Shown: piece by piece, positions 8,707-16,578 of the stretch
How positions within the stretch are numbered: position 1 is the first letter of the stretch
How the letters are laid out: every line of letters starts with the position of its first letter
Source of the DNA: Stenotrophomonas maltophilia
Lineage (GTDB): Bacteria; Pseudomonadota; Gammaproteobacteria; Xanthomonadales; Xanthomonadaceae
Assembly (NCBI RefSeq): GCF_002799245.1
Contig: NZ_NEQV01000003.1
Coordinates: 1-64,000 of the forward strand
Length of the DNA stretch: 64,000 nt
Direction: 5' to 3'
The notes under the pieces: model-generated
Seen by the model: only the letters and a program-made list of their open reading frames with translations
Databases searched by the model: none
Told to the model about the DNA's origin: nothing
Position numbers and translations under genes: made by a program

Positions 8707-11502
8707 ATGAAAACGTTTACAAAGCCGCTTGCCCTGTCCCTGGCCCTGTCTGCCGCACTGGCCGCCCCGGCCTGGGCCGACCCTGCCGCGTTCACCGTGC
8801 TGACCCTGGAACAGGCGCCGGATGCTGCCGCGATGCCTGCCCTTGCGGACCAGCTGAAGACCCTGCAGGTGGACGCGGTCAGCGTGCGCCAGGTGCAGCG
8901 CGGCATTGGCCAGATCGATCCGCTGCAGCTGCTGGCCGACGGCCTGGGCTACGAGTACCGCTTCATTGCCGCCGGCAAGGATGACGGCCAGACCCAGCGT
9001 GGCCAGGCCGTGCTGACCCGGCTCGCGATCGCCGCTGAGTCCGGTCCGGACCAGCCCGGCCTGAACTACCTGCGCCTGGACGATGGCCGCCACACCGTGG
9101 CGGTCTATACCGATGCCGGCGCGGGTGCCGCGCAGCTGCCGGCGCTGGTCACCCGTTCGCGACTGGGCGCACCGGCGGTGCTGCTCGGCGCGGTGGCCGG
9201 TGAATCGGCCAAGGCCGCAGGCTTTGATCCGGCGCGTGTGGCGCTGGAAGCCGATGCCAGCTATTTCAGCGACGGCTTCCAGGCCGCCAGCAGCGCGCCG
9301 TTCAAGGTTGCGGGCAGCACTCTGCGCGCCACGTTGCTGACCCTGGCCTATGCCGCCGACAAGCACGGCGACACGCCGTGGATGGACACCACCCTCAACG
9401 CCGATGCGCGCGCTGCGCTGCTGCTGAAGGCGATGACCGAGGATGAGAAATTCCAGATGCTGCACAGCTACTTCGGGCTGGGCAAGGACGGTGGCCCGCT
9501 GCCGGAAGGTGCGGTTGGCTCGGCCGGTTTCGTGCCGGGCGTGGCGCGGCTGGGCATTCCGTCGCAGCAGTCGGCCGATGCCGGCGTCGGCGTGACCAAT
9601 CCCGGTGGCATCCGCCCGGGCGACTTCGCCACGGCCATGCCGTCGGGCCCGTCCACCGCATCGAGCTGGAACCGCGAAGTCGCCTTCGCCGGCGGCGCGA
9701 CGATGGGCCGCGAGGCGTGGCAGCAGCGCTTCAACATCCTGCTGTCGGGCAGCGTCAACCTGCAGCGTGACCCGCGCAACGGCCGCAACTTCGAATATGC
9801 CGGTGAAGATCCGCTGCTGGCCGGTTCGATGGTCGGCGCGCTGATCCAGGGCGTGCAGAGCCAGCACGTGATCTCCTCGATGAAGCACTTCGCGCTGAAC
9901 GACATGGAGACCCGCCGCAACTTCCACGACGTGCGCATCGGCGAACAGGCCATGCACGAGTCGGACCTGCTGGCGTTCGAGATCGCGCTGGAAGCCGGCC
10001 GCCCGGGCGTGGCAATGTGCTCGTACAACAAGATCAATGGCACCTACGGCTGCGAGAACGGCTACCTGATGAACCAGGTGCTGAAGCAGGAATGGAAGTT
10101 CCCCGGTTTCGTGATGTCCGACTGGGGTGGCGTGCACAGCGGCTCGAAGGCGGCGCTGGCCGGCCTGGACCAGCAGTCGGCCGGTGAAGTGTTCGACGCG
10201 GCGGTGTTCTTCGACGAACCGCTGCGCCTGGCCGTGCACGGCGGCGTGGTGCCGCAGGCGCGCCTGAACGACATGGTGGCGCGCATCCTGCGCACGATGT
10301 TCCTGCACGGCAATTTCGACAACCCGCCGCAGCACCAGAAGGTCGATGCCGAGGCCGGCTTCGCTGTTGCCCAGCGCACGGTGGAAGAGGGCAGCGTGCT
10401 GCTGCGCAATGAAGGCAACCTGCTGCCGCTGGCCGACAGCGTGAAGCGCATCGTCATCATCGGCGGCCATGCCGACAAGGGCGTGATCGGCGGTGGTGGG
10501 TCATCGATGGTGGGCGTGACCGCCAAGGGCACCAACGCGGTGCCGGGCGTGATGCCGACCACCTGGCCGGGCCCGGTGATCTTCCACCCGTCCTCGCCGC
10601 TGGAATCGCTGCGCGCCGCGCGCCCGGACGCGACCATCGAATATGTGGACGGCAGCAACGCCGCCGCTGCGGCCAAGGCGGCCGCACAGGCCGACGTTGC
10701 CATCGTGTTCGCCACCCAGTGGGCTGCAGAATCGGTGGACCTGCCGGACATGCAGTTGCCGGACAACCAGGACGCACTGATCTCGGCGGTGGCCAAGGCC
10801 AACCCGAAGACCGTGCTGGTACTGGAAACCAACGGCCCGGTGCGCACGCCGTGGCTGGCGCAGGTGCCAGCGATGCTGCAGGCCTGGTACCCGGGCATCC
10901 GCGGTGGCGAAGGCATTGCTGCGCTGCTGACCGGCCAGGTCAATCCGTCCGGCCGCCTGCCGGTGACCTGGGTGGTGGACGAATCGCAGCTGCCGCGCCC
11001 GCACATCGACGGCCTGGGCTTCAAGCCGGCCAAGCCGTTCGGTGATGTGTTCGATTTCGATATCGAAGGCGCCAACGTCGGCTACAAGTGGATGGCGGCC
11101 AGGGGCCTGACCCCGACCTTCGCCTTCGGCCACGGCCTGTCCTACACCTCGTTCGCCTATGAAAACCTGAAGGTGAGCGTAGAGGGTTCGCGCCTGGTCG
11201 CCAGCGTGGACATCCGCAACACCGGCAAGCGCGCCGGTGCCGACGTGGCCCAGCTGTACCTGAAGCTGCCGGCCGGCAGCACCACGCCGATCCGCCTGAT
11301 CGGCTACGACAAGGTGAACCTGCAGCCGGGCGAACAGCGCCGCATCCGCATCGAAGCCGAGCCGAAGACCCTGGCCCACTACGATGCACAGGCCCGCCAG
11401 TGGAAGATCGACGGCGGCACCTACCAGGTGCAGCTGTCACGCAATGCCGCCGAACCGCTGCAGAGCGTCGACGTGCAGCTGGTGGAGCAGGTGCTGCGCT
11501 GA
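8707..11502 (+). CDS. Secreted glycoside hydrolase family 3 beta-glucosidase with N-terminal EEP-like extension
   Basis: 931 aa. A signal peptide (MKTFTKPLALSLAL...AWA, cut near residue 24) sends it to the periplasm or outside. The GH3 part starts near residue 222 (DTPWMD). It has the KHFALND substrate motif, the nucleophile in VMSDWGG (D472), the C-terminal alpha/beta sandwich (IIGGHADKGVIGGGGSS) and a fibronectin III-like domain after FAFGHGLSYTSF. Known: GH3 enzymes with this layout release glucose from beta-glucosides. Odd: residues about 28-215 precede the GH3 domain and resemble a worn endonuclease/exonuclease/phosphatase fold (VSVRQVQRG, GQAVLTR, APAVLLGAVAG) without its acidic residues. 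The ATG at 8707 is chosen for the signal peptide; the frame stays open upstream to 8485. A terminator follows the stop. Confidence 0.9.
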   Translation: MKTFTKPLALSLALSAALAAPAWADPAAFTVLTLEQAPDAAAMPALADQLKTLQVDAVSVRQVQRGIGQIDPLQLLADGLGYEYRFIAAGKDDGQTQRGQAVLTRLAIAAESGPDQPGLNYLRLDDGRHTVAVYTDAGAGAAQLPALVTRSRLGAPAVLLGAVAGESAKAAGFDPARVALEADASYFSDGFQAASSAPFKVAGSTLRATLLTLAYAADKHGDTPWMDTTLNADARAALLLKAMTEDEKFQMLHSYFGLGKDGGPLPEGAVGSAGFVPGVARLGIPSQQSADAGVGVTNPGGIRPGDFATAMPSGPSTASSWNREVAFAGGATMGREAWQQRFNILLSGSVNLQRDPRNGRNFEYAGEDPLLAGSMVGALIQGVQSQHVISSMKHFALNDMETRRNFHDVRIGEQAMHESDLLAFEIALEAGRPGVAMCSYNKINGTYGCENGYLMNQVLKQEWKFPGFVMSDWGGVHSGSKAALAGLDQQSAGEVFDAAVFFDEPLRLAVHGGVVPQARLNDMVARILRTMFLHGNFDNPPQHQKVDAEAGFAVAQRTVEEGSVLLRNEGNLLPLADSVKRIVIIGGHADKGVIGGGGSSMVGVTAKGTNAVPGVMPTTWPGPVIFHPSSPLESLRAARPDATIEYVDGSNAAAAAKAAAQADVAIVFATQWAAESVDLPDMQLPDNQDALISAVAKANPKTVLVLETNGPVRTPWLAQVPAMLQAWYPGIRGGEGIAALLTGQVNPSGRLPVTWVVDESQLPRPHIDGLGFKPAKPFGDVFDFDIEGANVGYKWMAARGLTPTFAFGHGLSYTSFAYENLKVSVEGSRLVASVDIRNTGKRAGADVAQLYLKLPAGSTTPIRLIGYDKVNLQPGEQRRIRIEAEPKTLAHYDAQARQWKIDGGTYQVQLSRNAAEPLQSVDVQLVEQVLR

Positions 11503-11510
11503 TGCCTGAA

Positions 11511-11536
11511 GGCACGGCCCCGCAAAGGGCCGTGCC
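11511..11536 (+). terminator. Stem-loop terminator after the GH3 gene
   Basis: GGCACGGCCC (11511-11520) pairs perfectly with GGGCCGTGCC (11527-11536) around CGCAAA, 8 bp after the stop codon. It is followed by TGAAAAA rather than a T-run, so end efficiency is uncertain; the long palindrome at 11540-11603, which does end in TTTT, may complete it. Confidence 0.65.
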
Positions 11537-11539
11537 TGA

Positions 11540-11603
11540 AAAAGGGGACGGAGGGGATTAAGTCGTTTATGCATAAACGACTTAATCCCCTCCGTCCCCT
11601 TTT
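11540..11603. repeat. 64-bp perfect palindrome between convergent genes
   Basis: Every base from 11540 to 11571 is complementary to its partner from 11572 to 11603: 32-bp arms with no loop, centred on ATGCAT, with outer arms AAAAGGGGACGGAGGGG / CCCCTCCGTCCCCTTTT. The last base overlaps the stop codon of the LysR gene (11603-11605). It has T-runs in both directions, so it can act as a two-way terminator, but its exactness exceeds what termination needs and suggests a mobile or repeated intergenic element. Confidence 0.9.
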
Positions 11604-12499
11604 CATATGGTGAACCGGTCGCGCAGGAAATCGATCAGCTGCCGCACCTTTGGCGATGGCTGCGTGCTGTGCGGGTAGACCGCGTACACGCTCTGCTGCG
11701 GGAAGCGGTGCCGGCGCAGCACCGGCCGCAGCCGATCCATGGCCAGGTCCTCCTCGATCAGCCAGCGGGGCAGCACGGTGACCCCGGCGCCGGCCAGGGC
11801 GAATGCACGCAGGCTGCTGGCACCATCCACGCGCACCACCGCGTTGCCCGGATTGGTGGCAAACAGGGCGTCGCTGCCGTCAGGCGCAATCACCGGCACA
11901 TCGGCCAGGCGCGGGTAGCCCAGGCGGGGCAGGGTGCCCAGCTGCACGGGGTCATCGGCAGCATCGGCAGAGGGCAGGCGTGCCAGCAGGGATGGGGCCG
12001 CCACCGCGCACAGTGGATGGCGCTCCAGTTCGCTGGCATGCAGGCCCGAATCCGGCAGGCGGCCGAGGCGGATCGCCAGGTCGAAGCGTTCGGGAATCAG
12101 GTCGGCCGGTGCCGGTGAGGTCGACAGGTGCAGCTGCAGGGCCGGATGCCGGGCACGAAACGCCTCCAGTGCCGTGATCAGGCGCAGCTGCGCGTACTCC
12201 GGTGTGGTGGTCAGGCGCAGCACGCCCTGCAGCTGGTGCTGGTCGCGACGTGCGGCATCGATCGCCGCCTGTGCGGCATCCAACGCCTGCACGCAGTGCT
12301 GCAGGAACTGCTCGCCAGCCTCGGTCAGGGCCAGGTGGCGGGTACTGCGCAGCAGCAGGGTCACGCCCAGCTCCTGCTCCAGGCGCTTCAGGTTGAAGCT
12401 GACCACCGCGCGGCTCAGGCCGAGGCGATCGGCCGCTGCGGTCAGGCTGCCGGCCTCGACCACGGCACGGAAGATATCGAAGCGATCGAGGCTGACCAT
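11603..12499 (-). CDS. LysR family transcriptional regulator
   Basis: 298 aa. The N-terminal winged HTH is typical (DRFDIFRAVVEAGSLTAAADRLGLSRAVVSFNLKRLE), then the periplasmic-binding-like effector domain from about residue 90 (LRLTTTPEYAQLRLITALEAF; RFDLAIRLGRLPDSGL). It is divergent from the MFS exporter gene at 12605, with a clear inverted repeat (12510-12528) in the gap, so it probably regulates that transporter and itself. Its stop codon abuts the 64-bp palindrome. The effector is unknown; the subfamily is the CrgA/DmlR-like group by the RFDLAIRLG segment. Confidence 0.93.
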   Translation of the reverse strand: MVSLDRFDIFRAVVEAGSLTAAADRLGLSRAVVSFNLKRLEQELGVTLLLRSTRHLALTEAGEQFLQHCVQALDAAQAAIDAARRDQHQLQGVLRLTTTPEYAQLRLITALEAFRARHPALQLHLSTSPAPADLIPERFDLAIRLGRLPDSGLHASELERHPLCAVAAPSLLARLPSADAADDPVQLGTLPRLGYPRLADVPVIAPDGSDALFATNPGNAVVRVDGASSLRAFALAGAGVTVLPRWLIEEDLAMDRLRPVLRRHRFPQQSVYAVYPHSTQPSPKVRQLIDFLRDRFTI

Positions 12500-12509
12500 G
12501 GCGATTCAT

Positions 12510-12528
12510 TGTCAAAACAGATTTGACA
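12510..12528. promoter_or_regulatory. Candidate LysR operator between lysR and the MFS gene
   Basis: TGTCAAA (12510-12516) and TTTGACA (12522-12528) form a perfect inverted repeat with spacer ACAGA. It starts 11 bp before the LysR start codon and lies 77 bp upstream of the MFS start, where a LysR regulator usually binds its divergent target. Confidence 0.55.
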
Positions 12529-12604
12529 GTGTTGCAGTTGTTGTCGTGTTTTTCCAACAACCCACGGGCGGCATGCTGACGGCCTCTCTGCTGGAGCGCC
12601 GCCG

Positions 12605-13966
12605 ATGCCGTCCCCCCGCCTGCGCCATGAGGCGATCTTCCTGCTGGTGTTCGCCCTGGATCTGGTCAACATGTTCATCGCCACGGTGGCCTATCCGGCA
12701 TTGGCAGCGGAGCTGCACGCCGATATCGGCACCCTGGCCTGGGTCGGCACGGCCTACATGCTGGGCCTGAGCGTGGTGATTCCACTGGCGCCCTGGCTGG
12801 CTGCGCGCTGCGGTGAGCGTCGCTTGCTGCTGGTGGCGTTGCTGTTGTTCGCGGTTGCCGCTGCGCTGGCAGGCGCCGCACCGGGGATCGGCTGGCTGCT
12901 CGGCTGGCGTCTGTTGCAGGGGTTGGCCGGTGGCCTGCTGATTCCAGTGACGCAAGCCGCGGCGTACCGGCAATGCACGCCCGACCAGCGTGGTGCACTG
13001 ACCCGCCGCATCCTGCTGGTGGCGCTGCTGGTGCCGGCATTGGCGCCCGCGCTGGGCGGGCTGCTGGTGCAGTGGTTGTCCTGGCGCGGTGTGCTGTGGG
13101 CCAGCCTGCCATTGGCGGTGGTGGCAATCGGCCTGGTGCTGGCCTGGATGCCGGCCGATGGCGCGCGCAGTGCGCCGCGCTTGCAGGCCTATGCGCTGTC
13201 CACCGCGATGCTGGCGCTGGGCGCGCTGCTGTTGGCGCTGACCTGGCTGGGCGAGCCTGGACATCGCGGCGCAGGTGCCGTGTTGCTGCTGGCTGCGCTG
13301 CTGCTGGCGGCGGCCCACCTGCGGCATGCACGCCGGCAGGCACAGCCATTGCTGCGCTGGTCGCTGCTGTTCCATCGCGGACTGCGGCTGGCGATGCTGG
13401 TGTATCTCGCGGTACCCGGCGTGTTCATCGGCAGCCAGCTGGCCAGTACCCTGCAGCTGCACCAGGCCGGTTACAGCGCTGCACGCATCGGCGCATTGAT
13501 GCTGCCCTGGGCGCTGGCTTCGGCCATCGCGATCACCGCCAGCAAGCGTCTGCAGGTCCGCTTTGGCCCGGCCACAGTACTGTGCGCCGGCATGCTCCTG
13601 CAGGCCAGTGGGTTGCTGTTGATGGCGCTGCTGCCGGAGCCGCGCTTCGCGTTGGCCGGGCTGCTGTTCGCGCTGATGGGCGCCGGCGGCAGCCTGTGCA
13701 GCAGTACCGCGCAGACGCTGGCCTTCCATGGCGTGGAGGATGAGGCGCTGGGCGATGCCAGCGCCCTCTGGAATCTCAATCGCCAGCTGAGCTTCTGCCT
13801 GGGCACCGCGGCCATCGCGCTGCTGCTGGCACTGGCCATGCAATGGCTGCCGGCCCACGCCACCGGCGTGGCGCTGGGGCTGGCCGCCGCGCTGACCCTG
13901 TTGCCGATGGCGCTGCTGCGCCGGCCGCAATCGATCTCTCTTTCCCAACCCGAGACAACGCAATGA
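12605..13966 (+). CDS. MFS drug/metabolite exporter, DHA2-like
   Basis: 453 aa with about 14 hydrophobic segments. Motif A lies in the first cytoplasmic loop as WLAARCGERRLLL, and the TM5 motif C region reads LVPALAPALGGLLVQWLSWRGVLW, typical of drug/H+ antiporters of the DHA2 group. Known: such carriers expel toxic compounds using the proton gradient; substrates cannot be predicted. It is divergent from a LysR gene that probably controls it, and its stop overlaps the start of the next gene (ATGA, 13963-13966), so the two are translated together. Confidence 0.88.
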   Translation: MPSPRLRHEAIFLLVFALDLVNMFIATVAYPALAAELHADIGTLAWVGTAYMLGLSVVIPLAPWLAARCGERRLLLVALLLFAVAAALAGAAPGIGWLLGWRLLQGLAGGLLIPVTQAAAYRQCTPDQRGALTRRILLVALLVPALAPALGGLLVQWLSWRGVLWASLPLAVVAIGLVLAWMPADGARSAPRLQAYALSTAMLALGALLLALTWLGEPGHRGAGAVLLLAALLLAAAHLRHARRQAQPLLRWSLLFHRGLRLAMLVYLAVPGVFIGSQLASTLQLHQAGYSAARIGALMLPWALASAIAITASKRLQVRFGPATVLCAGMLLQASGLLLMALLPEPRFALAGLLFALMGAGGSLCSSTAQTLAFHGVEDEALGDASALWNLNRQLSFCLGTAAIALLLALAMQWLPAHATGVALGLAAALTLLPMALLRRPQSISLSQPETTQ

Positions 13967-14349
13967 CGATGACCGCAGAGAACGAGTTCCATGATCTGAT
14001 CGCCAAGCTGCAAGCCTGGTTCCGTGCGGAAGCGGCCGCCAGCACGCTGGATGCGCTGATGGATCATTTCTGCGCCGACTTCAGCATGGTCGGTATTGCC
14101 GGGCAGCGCCTGGACCGCGAAGCCCTGGCCGGCATGTTTGCCGGTGGCCATGGCGCCCGCCCGGGCCTGCGTATCGAGATCGAGGCCGCGCAGTTCATTC
14201 CGGTGCCGGCACCGTTGGCGATGTTGCGCTACCGCGAGGGGCAGGGCGTTGCCGAAGGTGTGATGGCCTGGCGTGAGGCACTGGCCGTGCTGCGGCAGGA
14301 AGAGGGTCGTTGGCGCTGGCTGGCGCTGCACGAAGTGCCGGCGGCCTGA
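13963..14349 (+). CDS. Small NTF2/SnoaL-like protein
   Basis: 128 aa. The layout of an N-terminal helix with LDALMDHFCADFSMVGIAGQRLDR, followed by strands with LALHEVPA at the end, fits the NTF2-like cone fold (DUF4440 or SnoaL type). That call rests on fold-like pattern, not on a catalytic motif. Its start overlaps the MFS stop by 4 bp, so the two are co-translated and it probably serves the same substrate. No signal peptide, so it is cytoplasmic. Confidence 0.65.
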   Translation: MTMTAENEFHDLIAKLQAWFRAEAAASTLDALMDHFCADFSMVGIAGQRLDREALAGMFAGGHGARPGLRIEIEAAQFIPVPAPLAMLRYREGQGVAEGVMAWREALAVLRQEEGRWRWLALHEVPAA

Positions 14350-14353
14350 TGTG

Positions 14354-14427
14354 GTAGGGCCGAGCCCACGCTCGGCTCAGGCCGCCGCGACCTGGCGGGC
14401 GAGCAGCCGAGCGTGGGCCCGGCTCTC
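14354..14427. repeat. SMAG/REP inverted pair
   Basis: Unit 1 at 14356-14377 (AGGGCCGAGCCCACGCTCGGCT) begins with the family tag GTAG at 14354 and folds on itself. Unit 2 at 14405-14426 is its reverse complement at 20 of 22 positions. The pair follows the stop at 14349 directly and can form a large stem-loop, so it may protect or end the upstream mRNA. Confidence 0.75.
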
Positions 14428-14570
14428 CAGCGTCGGGTCTGTGCGTGCCCACCGAGCAGCACATGTGCCATCAGTCCTGCCTGCATCCGCCGCAGATTGC
14501 AAAGCCTGCACACACTTCACGGCACAGGGCAGGAGTAGGCTTGAGGCTTTCCTGCCGGGAGGGGTTGTCC

Positions 14571-16481
14571 ATGCGTGTGCGTGCCGTTGCTGTAGCCATC
14601 GCCCTGTGCCTGTCCAGCACCGTGCTGGCCGCCGATACCCCGCCGATGACCCCGGACATCAGCGGCAAGCCCTTCGTTGCCCCTGATGTCGGTCGTGACT
14701 ACGACAAGCGCGTGGTGATGGTGCCGATGCGTGATGGCACCAAACTGTATACGGTGATCGTGGTGCCCAAGGGCGCCCACAATGCGCCGATCCTGTTGAC
14801 CCGCACCCCCTACGATGCCGCCGGTCGCGCCAGCCGCAGTGATTCACCGCGCATGCGCGACCTGCTGCCGCAAGGCGACGAGGTGTTTGTCGACGGTGGT
14901 TACATCCGCGTGTTCCAGGATATCCGTGGCAAGTACGGCTCCGAGGGCGATTACGTGATGACCCGGCCGCTGCGCGGGCCGTTGAACAACACCAGGGTCG
15001 ACCATTCCACCGACGCCTGGGACACCATCGACTGGCTGGTGAAGAACGTGCCGGAGAGCAATGGCAAGGTCGGCATGCTGGGCTCTTCGTACGAGGGTTT
15101 CACTGTGGTGATGGCGCTGACCGATCCGCATCCGGCGCTGAAGGTCGCCGCGCCGCAGAGCCCGATGGTCGATGGCTGGATGGGTGACGACTGGCTCAAC
15201 TACGGTGCATTCCGCCAGGTCAACTTCAATTACTTCGCGATGCAGACCGAGAAGCGCGGCAAGGGTACGCCGTTGCCCAGCCTTGGCTACGACGACTACA
15301 GCACCTTCCTGCGCATCGGTTCGGCAGGCGACTATGCGCGCTTCACCGGCGTGGACCAGCTGACCTGGTGGAAGAAGCTGGTCGAGCACCCGGCCTATGA
15401 CGGCTTCTGGCAGGGCCAGGCGCTGGACGCGGTGATGGCGAAAACACCGTTGAAGGTGCCAACCATGTGGCTGCAGGGCCTGTGGGACCAGGAGGACATG
15501 TGGGGTGCCAACCATGCCTACCAGGCGATGGAAGGGCGCGACAGCGGCAACAACCGCAATTACCTGGTGATGGGCCCGTGGCGGCACAGCCAGGTCAACT
15601 ACAGCGGCAGCGAGCTGGGCGCGCTGAAGTTCGATGGTGATACCGCGTTGCAGTTCCGCCGCGATGTGCTCAAGCCGTTCTTCGACCAGTACCTGGTGGA
15701 CGGTGCGCCGAAGGCCGATACACCGCCGGTGCTGATCTACAACACCGGCGAGAACCACTGGGACCGCCTGAAGGGTTGGCCACGCAGCTGTGACAAGGGC
15801 TGTGCTGCCAGCAGCAAGCCGCTGTACCTGCGCGCCGGCGGCAAGCTGGCGTTCCAGGCGCCGGCGGCAGGCGAGGGCGATTTCGAAGAGTATGTGTCCG
15901 ACCCGGCCAAGCCGGTGCCGTTCGTGCCGCGCCCGGTCCGCTTCGGCGACCGCGACATGTGGACCACCTGGCTGGTCAAGGACCAGCGCTTCGTCGATGG
16001 CCGCCCGGATGTGCTGACCTTCATCACTGAACCGCTGACCGCGCCGCTGCGCATCGGTGGCGCGCCGGTGGTGCACCTGCAGGCCTCGACCAGCGGCACG
16101 GACAGTGACTGGGTGGTGAAGCTGATCGACGTGTATCCGGACCAGGAAGCATCTACGCCGGAGATGGGTGGCTACGAGCTGCCAGTGTCGCTGGCGATCT
16201 TCCGTGGCCGCTACCGCGAGAGCTTCAGCGAGCCGAAGCCGCTGGCTGCCAACCAGGTGCTGCCGTACCGCTTCGACCTACCCAACGCCAACCACACCTT
16301 CCAGAAGGGCCACCGGGTGATGGTGCAGGTGCAGTCCAGCCTGTTCCCGCTGTATGACCGCAATCCGCAGACCTACGTGCCGAACATCTACCTGGCCAGG
16401 CCGGGCGATTACCAGAAGGCCACGCAACGGGTCTGGCACAGCGCCGCGCAGGCCAGCTACATCGATCTGCCGGTGTATTGA
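14571..16481 (+). CDS. Secreted CocE/NonD family hydrolase (alpha-amino acid ester hydrolase/acylase-like)
   Basis: 636 aa with a signal peptide (RVRAVAVAIALCLSSTVLAAD). The S15-type alpha/beta hydrolase domain has RDGTKLYTVIVVPKGA, the oxyanion segment VFQDIRGKYGSEGDY, nucleophile S173 in GSSYEG, D306 in GLWDQED and H339 in GPWRHSQ. The jelly-roll C-terminal domain follows (from about residue 460; PLRIGGAPVVHLQAST). Known: relatives cleave esters or amides of amino acids, such as beta-lactam acylases; Xanthomonas enzymes of this group hydrolyse and transfer ampicillin-type substrates. Activity on any one substrate is inference. The ATG at 14571 follows a GGGAGGGG ribosome site with good spacing. 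Confidence 0.88.
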   Translation: MRVRAVAVAIALCLSSTVLAADTPPMTPDISGKPFVAPDVGRDYDKRVVMVPMRDGTKLYTVIVVPKGAHNAPILLTRTPYDAAGRASRSDSPRMRDLLPQGDEVFVDGGYIRVFQDIRGKYGSEGDYVMTRPLRGPLNNTRVDHSTDAWDTIDWLVKNVPESNGKVGMLGSSYEGFTVVMALTDPHPALKVAAPQSPMVDGWMGDDWLNYGAFRQVNFNYFAMQTEKRGKGTPLPSLGYDDYSTFLRIGSAGDYARFTGVDQLTWWKKLVEHPAYDGFWQGQALDAVMAKTPLKVPTMWLQGLWDQEDMWGANHAYQAMEGRDSGNNRNYLVMGPWRHSQVNYSGSELGALKFDGDTALQFRRDVLKPFFDQYLVDGAPKADTPPVLIYNTGENHWDRLKGWPRSCDKGCAASSKPLYLRAGGKLAFQAPAAGEGDFEEYVSDPAKPVPFVPRPVRFGDRDMWTTWLVKDQRFVDGRPDVLTFITEPLTAPLRIGGAPVVHLQASTSGTDSDWVVKLIDVYPDQEASTPEMGGYELPVSLAIFRGRYRESFSEPKPLAANQVLPYRFDLPNANHTFQKGHRVMVQVQSSLFPLYDRNPQTYVPNIYLARPGDYQKATQRVWHSAAQASYIDLPVY

Positions 16482-16578
16482 GGCATGGCTGACTGCGGCC
16501 CGCACTGTGGGCCGCGGTTGCATTGCATCGGCCAGCGTCATCGCATAGCGTGCACCCCTGCCTTGGAGGGTGTGCACG

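Noticed and set aside
8695..10470. Long minus-strand frame opposite the GH3 gene
   Set aside because: Low-complexity His/Arg/Gln-rich sequence with no family pattern; the plus strand is a clear enzyme gene.
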